Assembly (NCBI RefSeq): GCF_026210795.1
Contig: NC_089444.1
Span: 3,028,501-3,092,500, forward strand
Direction of reading: 5' to 3'
Length of the DNA: 64,000 nucleotides
DNA from: Rhizophagus irregularis
Taxonomy: Eukaryota; Glomeromycota; Glomeromycetes; Glomerales; Glomeraceae
The first letter of the stretch is position 1. The number at the start of each line of letters is the position of its first letter. The translations under genes were made by a program, and so were the position numbers. Below the pieces are notes generated by a model. That model saw nothing but the letters and a program-made list of their open reading frames with translations. It was not told the DNA's origin and searched no databases. This document shows positions 34,867-48,180 of this stretch, one piece after another.

Positions 34867-37800
34867 TTAAGAACAAGAAAAACCTTAAGAGATTTATTCG
34901 TATATTTTACTTTCATGGTTTAAATTAAAAGGAATTAATGGAGAAAATATTAAATATACAGTACATGTTCATTCTGCATTTATTGACGTAAAGTTACGCC
35001 ACAGAAAAAAAAACTTCATACAGTAAGCCAACATACCGTAACAAAAATTTTATGATTTAATATGTCAAAATCATGTTTTATTATTATAGTTATTTGACCG
35101 TTTCAAAACAATATACTTTTTTGGAAATAAAAGGTTGGGCTTAGTTATCCGTTTATCTAAGTTCTTCGATCTGAATCTAGAAAACTGCACAACCAGGATG
35201 ACTATTTATTTATTGTATTTTTTATTTATTTATTTACTTTTTGAATTAGAAAATATAGCATTTTTATGTTTATTTAATTCTTTAACAATAATAATTACGA
35301 TTATAATATCTGACGCTAATATAATAACTTTAATTTAATTTAATGAAATTTCTATTTCTATTAAAAAAAAAAAAATTTTTTATTTCTTTTTCCCTTTTTT
35401 CATTTTTCTTCTTTTAAAAAGTCGTATTTCTCAAAAAAATCTACTTTTTATTTTCTTTTTCTACCTTTTTTTTTTAAGAAAAAAACCTATCCCAAGAAAA
35501 AACTAGATTTTTTATTAAAAAAATTTATTTAAATAAATAGAAAAATAAAAATAATAAAATGCTTTTTATTAAAATTTACTAATGTATTACTTTACTGATA
35601 AATTTACTATAAAAGATTATTTAACATTTATTTTTTTTTTAAAAAAATAAAAAGTTTATTCGTGTAACAATATCCTACGCAAAAAAAAGATATGTAAAAA
35701 ATGTTTAACAATTTTTTGGTTTGTTTATTTGTGTCGCATGAGTTCTCCGACTCTTTGATAAAAGTATAAATAATAGGAATCAATTGGAATACCTACCACA
35801 AATGATACTAAATTTGATTAGATCGTTTTTGAACATCAAAACTCAAATAGAATAAGATTTTTTCTTGCACATAAAAGATAAGACCGTTTCTAATTTTAGT
35901 AAATATTAGTATTACGCAACATTCTTTTTTAAAATCATTTTTCCGTAAACAAAAACGTAATCTAAACTGGAAAGATCTTTAAGATAATGTGTTCATACAA
36001 GTTGACAAAATATTCTATCCATCAAAAAAAATTTTGAAGTAAATTTCTTGTCAAGATATAACTACCTTACAGTGTCTAACACGAGGACTAAATGGTCCAC
36101 CTCGATAGCAGAAATTAAACTTCAATTGAGTTTTTTCCCTTCATAATTTAATTCTTAGAATGTATTAAACCTTTCCAAATTGTGTATGAAATGATCCAAT
36201 AGTTCTAATTCAAATGATAAATTCAATTCATGACCTCATTCAGTTGAGGATTTCCATAAATAAATTTTATGTACGAATTGTTTTTTAGACCGACCATTCA
36301 ATAAGTTATTTCTGGATGATATGAAGAAACAACTTTAAAGAGAAATAAATAAGTTTTTTTTCTAAAGGTGAAAATAAGTTTATTTACTTATATTTTTATA
36401 TATATTTTTGAATAAATTTTTCATAAATATATTTAATGGTGAAATATTTTCAACGAGATTTTTATAAGGAAAATTTAATAATTGACATTATGACGTAATG
36501 ATGAATACGAGAAAATTTTTTTCGACGAGTAAAGAAAGTATTTTAAAACGAAATTATTCCTTTTAATGTACATTATATCAAATAGTATGTTTCACACGTA
36601 ACATTTCAAATTTATTGTCTGACAAAAAAAAACGAATTTTTATATTTATAAAAAAAAACTTTACGCAGCTCGTCAAAAATCATGGTCTGAACAACGGCCC
36701 AGTTGTTAAAAATAAATAAGTATTACTCTAATATTGACATATTGTCTTATTAATCAAATTGTGACCTTTTACTGTTTTGAATAAATTTTTAATTTTTTCT
36801 TAATACTGTAAAAAAAATATTAAATTTTTCGAATATTAATTTGATTTCACAATGTGAACACGATTCTCAATGAAATACGCGACGCAGAGGTTTCAACGAA
36901 AAAAAAAAAATTAGTTTGGTAAATCTTTAAAATTTAAATAATATGATTGTTAGAACACTTTCAATCCAGTTTTTAACATTCTTAATTTATTTAGTCATTG
37001 ATAAATTTTCGAAACATAGAGATAAAACAGTGTTGGGTTAATTATAAAAAATTATTTTCTAACATTATTTCGTAAGATTGATTAATAATTTACTATTGTT
37101 TCATATCCCAGTCTCGTAAATTTGCAGCTACAATACATTTAATATTTTTCTGAGTTATGGGACCGTACCTACTAGTACTGTAATCTCAACCGTTTCATCT
37201 TATAGAAACAAGTTCTTATTCAAGAAGCTAACTTTCCAGTAAATTATTAGTCATGCCGACTTAACCATAATTATAATTAAAGCAATTAACCAACGTTGTT
37301 GAAATTGTTTTAAACTAAGGTCTACCTACATACAGTAGACTCTTTCGTTACTTTTATTATGATAAATTTAGGAATGTGTGGCATAACACAAATTACTGAC
37401 CAGTCCATTAACATTCATGCCGCGAGGATCGTCTCGCTTTATTTCTCTCTACAGATTGTTCATCAAATGCATATTATATTCAAAAGTTAATTTTAACTTT
37501 AAACTTAGGTTTTAACAAACTATTATTAAACTTTGGGTCAGGAGCTCAGGGCTACGTCACCTCGGGTAAGATCATTATAGCTTTAACAATCGCAACAACT
37601 ATCTAAAACTACTAAAACGCTAAAAGGTAAAAATATTTTAACAGTTGATTCCAATTAAGTCCACATCACTATGAATTATATAAGATTCAATAACAACATA
37701 TTGGCTTTTGATTCTCACTTTTGTTTAAAGTAAAGTTTAATTTTGTATTTATAAAATAGTCATTGTGTGATCATAATTCGATTGCTTCATATTTATAAGA

Positions 37801-39712
37801 ATAATTAAAATAAATAACTTATTTTTGCATACTAATTTTTACTTAAAAAAATTAATGTAATGTATCAGTATTTTTTATAGCTAATTACCTTAATTTTTAT
37901 TATTATTTTGTTGCATAATAATGGATTTCATAAATTATACTTAATAAATACAAGTAAAATATAAATTAAAGAATGTTTATTAATGACTAACATATGTTGA
38001 TGGTGAAGATATTCTTGAAAAATTTTTTTTTAGAAACTTATGAAGACATGAATTTGTCTATAATGCATCATATTTACATTTGTTAATAGTTCTGTTTTTA
38101 CATTTAAGGGAGAAATACAACCTAGATAGCGTCATATTTGTGACAGTTTGATTTACTATATATATAATAGGTCTAAGGATCTATGATGGACTATCTCACG
38201 TCACTTTACTCTATTATACTGAGTTAAATATCAGGACTATATTAAATGAGTTGCCATTACTATTATTCAAGCTTAAATTTCTTTTTGATGTACGATAAAT
38301 GGGTGTTATATACCATATGATTCTAAACTACATATGATGAATTCTTGACTCGTTTAAATATAAAATTGTCCAATGTGGACATCTAAATATTTCAGTTTGG
38401 ATTAAATAATAGTAAATGACCATGTAAACTTGTTTATAAGATTGCATTAATAGTATCAGTATAAAAAAATTTAAAGTGCAAGTTATTTACTTAAAGCTGT
38501 GCGTTTAACATAATATACATAACATGTATTAGGAATAAACAGATATCAAAATACCAATTTCGAGCTTAATTAAAGAGATGCAATCAAATTTTAGTTAGAA
38601 AAGTGAAGGGAGGATTTATAAAGTAATATAATAAATGGAATATATTTTTCTTTAACATATATGTCAAATGTAATTTCTTAATGACAGCTCACAGATGTTT
38701 CATAGGTAAATATTATTTTATTATACCAATTTTCATATGATAATTTTATACAATAGTAAATTTATCAATATAATAATACTAATAATAATGTTACTACCAA
38801 TTTTCGATGATTATAGAGGTAATAACAGAAAGATAAATCGGTTAACAATCGGTAAGGTAATATGATGTTAAATAGCCAGTGGTGAGATAATCTAGAATGT
38901 ATGTATGTTAAATAGCTGACAATCGGAAATAAATCATGTAAAAAAATGATTAATAAGTGATAATGAACACTGCGATAAAATAAGACGAATAGTTTATGTG
39001 TAAGAAATTGGAAACAAATCGGCAGGGTTTATTTATTTACAAATAAAATACAATATTACTGCCTCTTTCGGCGCTGTGTAATATTCGTATATCTATCTAT
39101 TTATAAAATAAAACCACATACACCTTTCCAAATCGAATTCGCAAATTCACCATTCGCCGATCGGATGATTAAGCCATCTTAACCACCCACCTCTAAGTCT
39201 CCGATTTCCGTCTATAAGCCCAATAAATAAATAAACTATAAACTAAATAAAAATAAACAAAGCTTTTCTATAATAACATTCTTAGCACTAGAATGCTGAA
39301 GAAATTTTTTGACGTTCAATGATTTTCAATATGTTTTAAAAAATCTTTTCAACCATATTCCTTTTTTTGTAATACTGATAATTTTGCTATTTTTTGTAAT
39401 CAATTTTTTTTTGTTTAATGTTATAATTAAAAAAATAAAAAAAGATCCTGCGACGGACTTTAACGGTTACCATTTTCCAAATTATATTCAATATACAAGT
39501 AATGTAAAAAACTTTTCTATACTATAAACGTTAAAAACCATCTTCACGTTGTTTATTTGCGTTTATGGATAGTATATTCTTTATTTCAAAAGTAAAGTCT
39601 ATTTACTTTTTTTTTTATCAGTGAAGCAAATATCACGTTTTTCAATTAAATCCTTAATTTAGGCCGATTCCGCAGATCGGACATATGTGAGTTCGTAAAT
39701 GCAAAATTTAGT

Positions 39713-39839
39713 CACGTGCATAAATGTATAACGTTGTACGAAATGCAATAGTCATATAAGGTTTGAACCATCCACGAATTAGGATTCATTTCACAATACT
39801 CATTTCTTTTATTAAATTTATAAAAAAAAAATAAAAATA
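39713..39839 (+). promoter_or_regulatory. BTB-TLDc promoter block (copy 7)
   Basis: CACGTG at 39713-39718, ATAACGTTGTACGAAATGC, GTCATATAAGGTTTGAACC and AATTAGGATTCATTTC precede the ATG in the conserved order. Confidence 0.55.
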
Positions 39840-41366
39840 ATGGCCGATAATAAATTATTACCAAAATTATCACAAAATATACTCGAAATTTTAAATGATG
39901 AAGAATATTATGATATTACTATTGAAGTTGGTAATGACCCTTATATAAAAATATTTCGGGCTCACATGGTTATTTTACATTATCGTTCTCCTTACTTGCG
40001 AAGAATTTTATCAACTAATAATAAAAAAAAAAATAATGATATTTTGACACATATTAAATTACCAAATATTTCTCCTGAAATTTTTCAAATAATTTTGAGG
40101 TAAGAAGAAAAAATTATAATGATAAATAATTGACGCTTTTTTAATATAAATTATTAAATAAATAATTTTTTATATAAATAATTATTTTTTAGGTATATTT
40201 ATGGCGGAAAGCTTTCTTTAAATGAATATGATAATTCAGATATAATTCAAATCCTAATTGCCGCTAATGAACTTGGTTTTCAGGAATTAATTCCCTATTT
40301 ACAATCTTTTTTGATTAAAAATGAAGCAAGCTGGATGGAACAAAATTTTAATTTGATATATCAAACAAGCTTCAAAAATGATTCTTTTTCCGAGCTTCAA
40401 AAATATTGTACTGATTTAATAACAAAAGAACCAGTTAAGATATTTAACTCATTAAATTTCTCCTCAATTCCAGAAAAACTTTTGATCACAATAATCCAAA
40501 ATGATGATCTTCAAATGAGTGTAATTCAGATTTGGGAACACGTTCTTAAGTGGGGACTTGCACGACATCCAGAACTTCCTACTAATGTTACAAACTATTC
40601 AAAAGACGATTTTAATGCTTTAAAGAGCACCTTGCAACAATTTATTTCATTCATTAAATTCGACAGCTTGACTTCTAAAGAATTTTTGGATAAAGTATTT
40701 CCTTATAGAGAAATTCTACCTGAAGAATTATGTATAAATTTATTAAAAACATTTCTAAGTCTTTCAGATCCTAATATCAAGCCAAGTGATAAGTCAAAGC
40801 CTTGTATAACTAAGGAAGTTAACTTAGGAACTATTGATTCAAAAATTATTACATCTCAACATACTGAATTGATCTCAAAATGGATTAATAAGTTAGAAAT
40901 TACTGACGAGTTAACTCTTCCATATGAATATAAATTATTGTTTCGCGGATCCCGTGATGGATTTACACAAAATAAATTTCACGAAATTTGTGACAACAAA
41001 TTTCGCACAGTAACAATTGTTAAGGTGAAAGAAAGCAACGAAATTCTTGGAGGATATAATCCATTTGTATGGAAATCTGTTAGTGGGTGGGTTATTACTA
41101 AAGATAGTTTTATATTTTCATTTAATAATGATAGAATTGAAGATCACGTTTTAAGTCGTGTGACGAATGAACGTAAAGCTCTAAAAAATTCATCTATAAG
41201 AGGCCCGTCATTTGGTGATGGCGACCTTACTATATGGAAATTAGATAGTTCGGCAGGATATGATTATTGTCGTAGTAAAAAAAGATATTATGAGAAACCA
41301 ATTAGAAAAACTGATAACGAGTTTTTCGTAGAAGAATGGGAAGTGTTTCAAATAATTGAGCAATAA
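39840..41366 (+). CDS. BTB-BACK-TLDc protein, copy 7
   Basis: Exons 39840-40099 and 40193-41366 give 477 residues. The BTB exon has one extra residue in the Lys-rich loop (STNNKKKNND) compared with the consensus STNKKKND. The BACK region reads AANELGFQELIPYLQSF, and the linker SDPNIKPSDKSKPCITKEVN is closest to copies 5 and 6. TLDc motifs are LLFRGSRDGFTQNKFHEICD, ESNEILGGYNPFVWKSV, ITKDSFIFSF, RGPSFGDGDLTIW, RYYEKPIRKTDNEF and EEWEVFQIIEQ. The loop after GDLTIWK is again expanded (LDSSAGYDYC). All frames are open and the promoter block is complete. Confidence 0.9.
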
Positions 41367-42464
41367 TTGATTGTATCACAATAAATAAACGCACAAAACA
41401 GTAATACTTCAATTTTCTATAGATGAATTTATTTTAACTATTAATAAGCTTTTTAATTTTAAATCTATTCCTAACCAAACATATATCAAATAGTTTATCG
41501 GAAGTACTGTATAATGATGAATTTTAAAGTCAGGAAATACAGGAAATGATAAAATACGAAAATAAATAAATTAGATAATTATGAGTGTACTTTCATAATG
41601 AGTATTCGTATTTGATTCAATTTATAGAATCTAAAATATAAACTGTCTTATTTTTTTTATATAAGTGTAAGTATTATTGAGATAAAGATACAAAGTATAT
41701 AAATAAGAATAAATAAAAACCTAAAATATGGAATTGTTGACAATTCGTTAGCTATAATTTATCATATGTCTATTATTTTTTTGTTTGAAAATAAAGACTA
41801 TATATTATTCAAAATTCAATAATGTACCCAGATTTTATTTGTTTGTGCCATAAAATTATTTTCATAAATTATAAATTCGAATTATTATCTGTTGTTGAAT
41901 TATCTCTATTTTGTCATATTGGTTTAAATAAAGTCACGTTATTTAATAATGAAATTATAAAATGAATTCACTTACTATATTGCTTATTTGCAATTTATTA
42001 TGAAATGTTATTTTAAAAACTAAATTGATATACAGTAGTAACTAAAAATTGATAAAATTATTATTTATACCTTCTTATTATGTAATATTATTTGTGCTAC
42101 AATATAGAAAAAGTGTAAGATTTACGCATTTTTAATGATCAATCATATACGTCATGAACACCCAAAATTAATTTATTGTATAAAATTTCATAAAATCATA
42201 AAATCAAGCATATAATATTATTAATCAATAAATGATCTAAAAATTCATTTGTTCAAAGCTATAAAGATTTGAATTCTTTTCGTATATGTAATTTTTTTGT
42301 GCTGCGTGATTGACATCGATTTCAACCATTTCGAAAGCTTATGTAATACTTACATAAGCTTATCATTTTTGGAATTTTTGTGTACAAATTTATCACTTGT
42401 GAATTACATATAAATATAATCGAAATACTTCAATATCAATGAATTTTTTTTAAGCGTTTATATA
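41367..42464. other. AT-rich intergenic region
   Basis: Nothing was recognised. The last few hundred bases presumably hold the promoter of the kinase-like gene. An imperfect repeat, AAGCTTATGTAATACTTACATAAGCTTAT (two short inverted halves), occurs near 42336-42364 and could be a regulatory hairpin or a small foldback. Confidence 0.35.
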
Positions 42465-45400
42465 ATGATGTTTTCCAAAAAAAATTCTTTAGAGATATCT
42501 AACATTCAAAAATATTTAGAAAAAAATCAAATATGTTGGACTAGTGGAAATGATAAAATTGATAATTTTGTCAAGGAAATGCAATCAAAAATCTATAATA
42601 AAGATTACGGATACAAAGTAGTATTTGAATGGATACTATATAATCAGTTTAGTGAGATCAAAGAAACAGAAAAAAATGATCTTATAACAGTATATTCAGC
42701 AATATGGAAGGATGGTCTTATATGCAAGCTTGCTGGATTAAGTGGTAATTTTGATTTTGTTGCCAATTATAAAAGAGATTCAAATAAAAAAGTTACTTTA
42801 AAATGTTTACATAATTCACAAGAATCTATTGATTCTTTAATAAATGAGGTATGAAATTTACTTAAATATTTAAATACTTTCTTTAATTAATAAATTTACT
42901 ATCTCTTTTATTTATATTTAGGCTAAAAAATATTCAACAAAACATGTAACACTTCAAGTATTGTATGGAATATCTCAAAATCCAGATACAGGAGATTATA
43001 TTTTGGTTCAAAATAATTATACATGGATTAGTGAAAATGGAAAAATTGACAATTTCATTCAGGAAAGGCAATTAAAATTTAATAAGTATGGTGATATAGT
43101 GCTTGAATGGATACCATACAACCAGTTTAAGGAAATCAAAGATACAGGCAAAAATGGCCTTATAACATTTTATTCAGCAATATGGATAGATGGTCCAATG
43201 CGACAATGTAGTTATACAAGAGATTCAAATAATAAAAAGGTCGCTTTAAAGTGCTTACATAACACACAAGAATCCATTGATTATTTAGTAAATGAGGTAT
43301 GTAATTTCTTCAAATATTTAAATGCATTAATCAATATATTTATATTTACAATTTCTTTTATTTATATTTAGGCTAAAAAATATCCATCAAAATATGAAGC
43401 ATTTCAAGCATTGTATGGAATATCTCAAAATCCTGTTACAGGAGATTATATTTTAGTTCAAAATAATTCTATAATCTTGGCAAATTATATCAGTAAAAAT
43501 AAAAAAATTGATGATTTCATTCAAGAAATGCAATTAAAAATGAATTACTATAGTGCTATTGTATTTGAATGGATACCATACAATCAACTTGATGAAATTA
43601 AAGAAATAGTCAAAAATAGTTCTATAACAGTGTATTCAGCAATATGGAAGGATGGTCCATTGTATTGTGATAAACAACCATATTATGGTAAAAATTATAG
43701 TAATTACACAAGAAATTCAAATAAAAAAGTTGCTTTAAAATACTATAACTCACAAAATTCTGTTGACTTTCTAATAAATAAGGTATAACATTTATAAATA
43801 TTCTTAACATCTATTAATATAATAAGTATATTCATTACTTTGTTTTATAATTAGGCTGAAAAATATTTAACAAAACCAGTCATGTATAATAGAGAAATTT
43901 GTAGTATACATGGAATATCTCAAAATCCAAAAACAAATAATTATATTTTAGTTCTTGCATGGACAAGTGGTAATGAAAAAATTGATGACTTTATTATTCA
44001 GAAAATGCAATTAATAAACAGCAATGATTATGGTTATATAATGCTTGAATGGATACCATACAATCAGTTTAATGAAATAAAAGAAACAGACAAAAATGGC
44101 CCTATAACAGTATATTCAGCAATATGGAAAGATGGTCCATTAGATTTCAATACTTGGGGTCATGAATACGTAAGTTCAAGATTTTCAAATAGAAAAGTTG
44201 CTTTAAAATGTTTACATGACTCTCAAAATTCTGCTGACTTTCTAATAAGTGAGGTATAACATTTTTATCAAAATATCTTAATACTATTAATAGTATATTT
44301 ATCACTTTATTTTATATTTTAGGCTGAAAAATATTTAACAAATATGTTTGACAGAGTATTTTGTAATATATATGGAATATCTCAAGATCCAAATACAAAC
44401 AATTATATTTTAGTTCTGGAATGGTCAAGTGGAAATTAAAAAATTGATATTTGCATTCGGGAATTGCAATTAAAAATTAATAACAAAAATGATATAATAT
44501 TTGAATGGATACCCTACAATCTATTTGATGAAATTAAAGTAATTTTGAAAAATAATTCCATTACAATATATTCAGCAGTATGGAAAGATGATACATTACG
44601 TTATGATAATTTTTGTAGTAAATATACAAGAAACTCCACATTTGCTTTAAAACTTTTACATGGTTCACAAGATCTCATTGATTTTCTAATAAATGAGGTA
44701 TAAAATTTTAATTGCCATTCTTTTTTTATAAAATATACTTATTCATATCATTATAACTTAGGTAAAAAAATATTCGACAAGTAAATTTTGTAAGGAGTTT
44801 CTTAAAATACATGGGATATCTCAAGATCCAGATACAAATGATTATATTTTGGTTCAAGAAAATTTTACTTGGGTAAGTGGAAATGAAAAAATAGATGATT
44901 TCGTTCAAGAAATGCAATTGAAAATAAATAACCATGAGGATGTAGTATTTGAATGGATACCATATGATCAATTTGATGATATTAAAGAAACAAGCAAAAA
45001 TAACCTTGTGACAGTATACTCAGCAGTATGGAAGGATGGTCCAACAAAATGCTCAAAATACTATGGTTGTCACATTGATAATATTGGTAATATTAATTGT
45101 CGATATTCTAGTAGATATTCATATGAAAGAGTTGCTTTAAAATGTTTACATAATTCAGAAAATTCTATTGATTTCCTAATAAATGAGGTATAAAATTTCT
45201 TATAAATATTTGTACTACATTTTAATAATATATAAATGTATTAATTTTTTCTATTATTTATTAGGCTAAAAAATATTCAACAAAATATGGGCCATCCCCT
45301 ATATTGTATGGAATATCTCAAAATCCAAATACGAATGATTATATTTTGGTTCAAAATGATTTAATGAACTTAGTAAATTGTTTGAGTGGAAATGAAATAG

Positions 45401-46595
45401 TTGATGATTTTATTCAAGAAATGCAATTAAAAATAAATGACTATAATGATATATTGTTTGAATGGATACCATACAATCAGTTTAATAATATTAAGGAAAT
45501 AGGTAAAGGTGGATTTACTACAGTATATTCAGCAAAATGGAAAGATGGTCTATTAGAATATGATAAAGTTAAAGAAATATATGAAAGGAATCCAGATAGA
45601 GTAATTGCCCTAAAATGTTTACATAATTCACAGAATATTAGTAATGAATTCTTAAATAAGGTATAAAATTTTTTAAAAATCATTTTTAATTATTTTTTAT
45701 ACGAAAGAAATAATAATATATTTAAATTATTTTTGATATCAATGTATTTTAATAGGTTAAAGAGTACTCAATAAATAGGAGTAGTAATATTCTTAATATA
45801 TATGGAATATCTCAAAATCCGGATACAAAAGAATATATTATAGTTCTCAAATATGCTAAAAAGGGAAATCTTAATGATTGGATAAATAAGAATTATGAAT
45901 ATTTTGATTGGCAAGCTAAATTATCTGTATTGGATAATATCATTTGTGGTCTTAAAGAAATTCATCGGAAAAATATGGTTCATCATGATTTTCACACAGG
46001 AAATATATTATTTTTAAGTAATATAAAAGATTTTAATATGAATTATATATCAATTTCGGACACAGGATTATATGGAGAAGTTGGTAATAAAGATGAAATG
46101 AATATTTATGGAGTTATGCCCTATGTGGCTCCTGAAGTATTAAAAGGAAAGCTTTATACTCAAGCAGCAGATATCTATAGCTTTGGAATGATAATGTATT
46201 TTGTAGCAACTGGACAACAGCCTTTTTACAATTGTGCACATGACCACCATCTAACATTAGATATTTGTAAAGGAATTAGACCTGAAATATATGAACCAGA
46301 AGCACCAAGCTGTTATATTAATTTAATGAAAAAGTGTTGGGATTCAGACCCAAACAATAGACCAAATATTTTTGAAGTAAATGATTTAATCACATCGTTT
46401 TATAAGTCATCTGGAGTGGATTTCTACATTGTTGAGAATGAAGAAATTGAAATGCAATTCAAAAAAGCAGAAGAATATAGAAAAGCCAATTTTTCATCTA
46501 TTAAAAATTACCAAGCAGCTATTCATTCACAGGCTATTTATACATCTCGTTTACTTAATCCTTTTACAAAAGATCTTAATAATCTAATCAAGTGA
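42465..46595 (+). CDS. Kinase-like protein with seven tandem N-lobe exons and one C-lobe
   Basis: Eight phase-0 exons: 42465-42848, 42922-43296, 43372-43782, 43855-44253, 44323-44697, 44762-45187, 45265-45660, 45756-46595. Introns are 64-95 bases. Exon 1 carries WTSGNDKIDNF..FEWILYNQF, a Gly-loop region and VTLKCLHNSQ. Exons 2-7 each carry the hinge-side strands of the preceding lobe (YGISQNPxTxDYILV) and then a new N-lobe with FEWIPY, VYSAxWKDG and the beta3 Lys (ALK). Only exon 7 keeps a Gly-rich loop (IGKGGFTTVYSAKW); exons 1-6 have KNxxIT in its place. Exon 8 holds the single C-lobe: MVHHDFHTGN (HRD is HHD, with catalytic Asp and Asn present), SDTGLYG (DFG is DTG), PYVAPEV and a C-terminal helix. 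Exon 5 has an in-frame TAA at 44437-44439. If all exons join, translation stops there; skipping exon 5 gives 1076 residues. Whether a true upstream exon exists is uncertain. Confidence 0.8.
44323..44697 (+). pseudogene. N-lobe exon 5 with in-frame stop
   Basis: This exon unit is full length (125 codons), with normal acceptor (TTTTAG|GCT) and donor (GAG|GTATAA) sites. A GAA-to-TAA change at 44437-44439 (SGN*KID against SGNEKID in sisters) stops the frame. Its loop is also the most diverged (ILKNNSITIYSAVW, FALKLL). It is either a dead exon that must be skipped or a sign that the gene no longer produces the full protein. Confidence 0.75.
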
Positions 46596-48180
46596 TAGTG
46601 ATAGTACAAATTTTTTTCTTATCATTAAATTAAATTATCCTCCTGATTTGATATTTTATAACTGTTATTTTATTTATAGGAAATTTGCAATTAAGTACAT
46701 AGTTTTTGTCCAACACTGTATTTATATTATGTAAGTTTTTTATTTTACATAAATAAACCAGTTTGTAATTGGATAAACTGTATAATATATTATATATCCC
46801 TCCATTATTTAAAAATGTGTAACATCATCGTAAATCAATATTTTCAGAATAGTAAGAGATAATTCCGTCTTCTATAAAATATATGAGTGAAATTGTTTGA
46901 TACATTTGTATTATTTATTTTCAAAATAATACTTCCATTCCTCATGTCTGTATGTAAGTATTGAATAAAAGTAATATATGTAAATTTTAAATGATATTTA
47001 AGGTTATTTTTTTTATAATAAATTTACATTCAATAATCAGAATTAGCAAATATAACAAAAAAAAATGAAAGTGATAAAATAAATTCATTTGCCAAATATA
47101 TAATAATGTCTATAAGACATATTCATATTGATATTCTTATCAAACAAATACACATAATGAATAACTTAAAGTTTAGTGTTACATTAAATAATGTTATAAA
47201 TAAATTCATTCTTAATATTCTTAGTAAAATATCTGATTAGGTTCCTGGATTATTATTAATAATGTATTTAAATAGGCCATTGTATCATTTGATACTCAAA
47301 TAAAGAATTGCAAAAGTAGGGATTTATAACCATAGAATAAAAGTAAAAGTAATATGTTTTTTAATAATAAAGTCTCTCCTCGATTGAGTATATAAATATC
47401 TCTCTCTTTAAAATCAAATATGATAACAAATATACTAAGTGTAAATACTATTGTAATACTTGAGTAATAAAAAGAGATATAAAAAAAAGAATAATTACAC
47501 AATTTCAATGTCTTCAATAATGATGTTTATTGTGAAAGATTAATATTACATATTTTCTCTTTAGATCAATTAAAAAACTATAAATACCAATTCAATCAAC
47601 CTTGTCAGAAATCATTGATTTTAACAAATGTAATTAAATTTTTAGAAATAACTAACCTATAAAAAGGTAACACAATACAATGACAAAAAATTTTATTATT
47701 TAGAAAATTTAAAGACACAATTATAATGACCAAGAAATGGGACTTCTCTCACACTAGACATTCCAAAGTCATTATATTTAAAATTGAAGTTCTGATATAT
47801 TAAAATTACTGAAGGTCTCAAAAAAATAAAGCAATAAATGAAAAAAATAAAGTATTTCATCGCTAATAAAACTTTCCTAATATTACTATTAGCTTTTCTC
47901 ATTTGTTATTGGAGCCACGATTTTTTGCTAAAAAATTAAGGATAGATTCGGAGATAGACAAAAATAGCTCTCACAGTCTCACGAAATTACAAGTATTGCT
48001 AGTTTGGCAAAAAGAAGGAACTATCTATAACCTCCCTGACTAGGACTGATTACCTTGTGAATTCACATTATCTCTTCTTGTATTTTTTCAGTTATATAGT
48101 ATCATCACTACAAAGAAAAAAACAGGTCAAAAAGAGTAAAAATTTTTTTCTTCTTAGCGGAGATAATATCTTCTAATTGT
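46596..48180. other. AT-rich intergenic region
   Basis: No gene is seen. A 68-codon minus-strand frame at 47696-47902 has one hydrophobic stretch, but nothing supports it as a gene. Confidence 0.4.

Larger units (their letters stand above)
32903..39712. other. Large gene-poor interval
   Basis: About 6.8 kb without an intact gene. Recognised content: the inverted array 3' block near 32990-33130, the ACCGGTTAA repeat cluster at 34019-34340, and a lectin-like relic at 34660-34866. A slightly GC-richer stretch at 39050-39230 (around cgccgatcggatgattaagc) is unexplained. The remaining ORFs of 60-72 codons have no coding character. Confidence 0.4.

Noticed and set aside
35135-35338. 67-codon hydrophobic ORF
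   Set aside because: Ile/Leu/Phe-rich translation is expected from AT-rich DNA, and nothing supports a gene.
39309-39527. 72-codon frame with a membrane-like stretch just before copy 7
   Set aside because: It needs a TTG start, overlaps no promoter or splice signals, and its composition is that of random AT-rich sequence.
47696-47902. 68-codon minus-strand ORF with one hydrophobic segment
   Set aside because: There is no further domain, no conserved context and no splice-supported extension.
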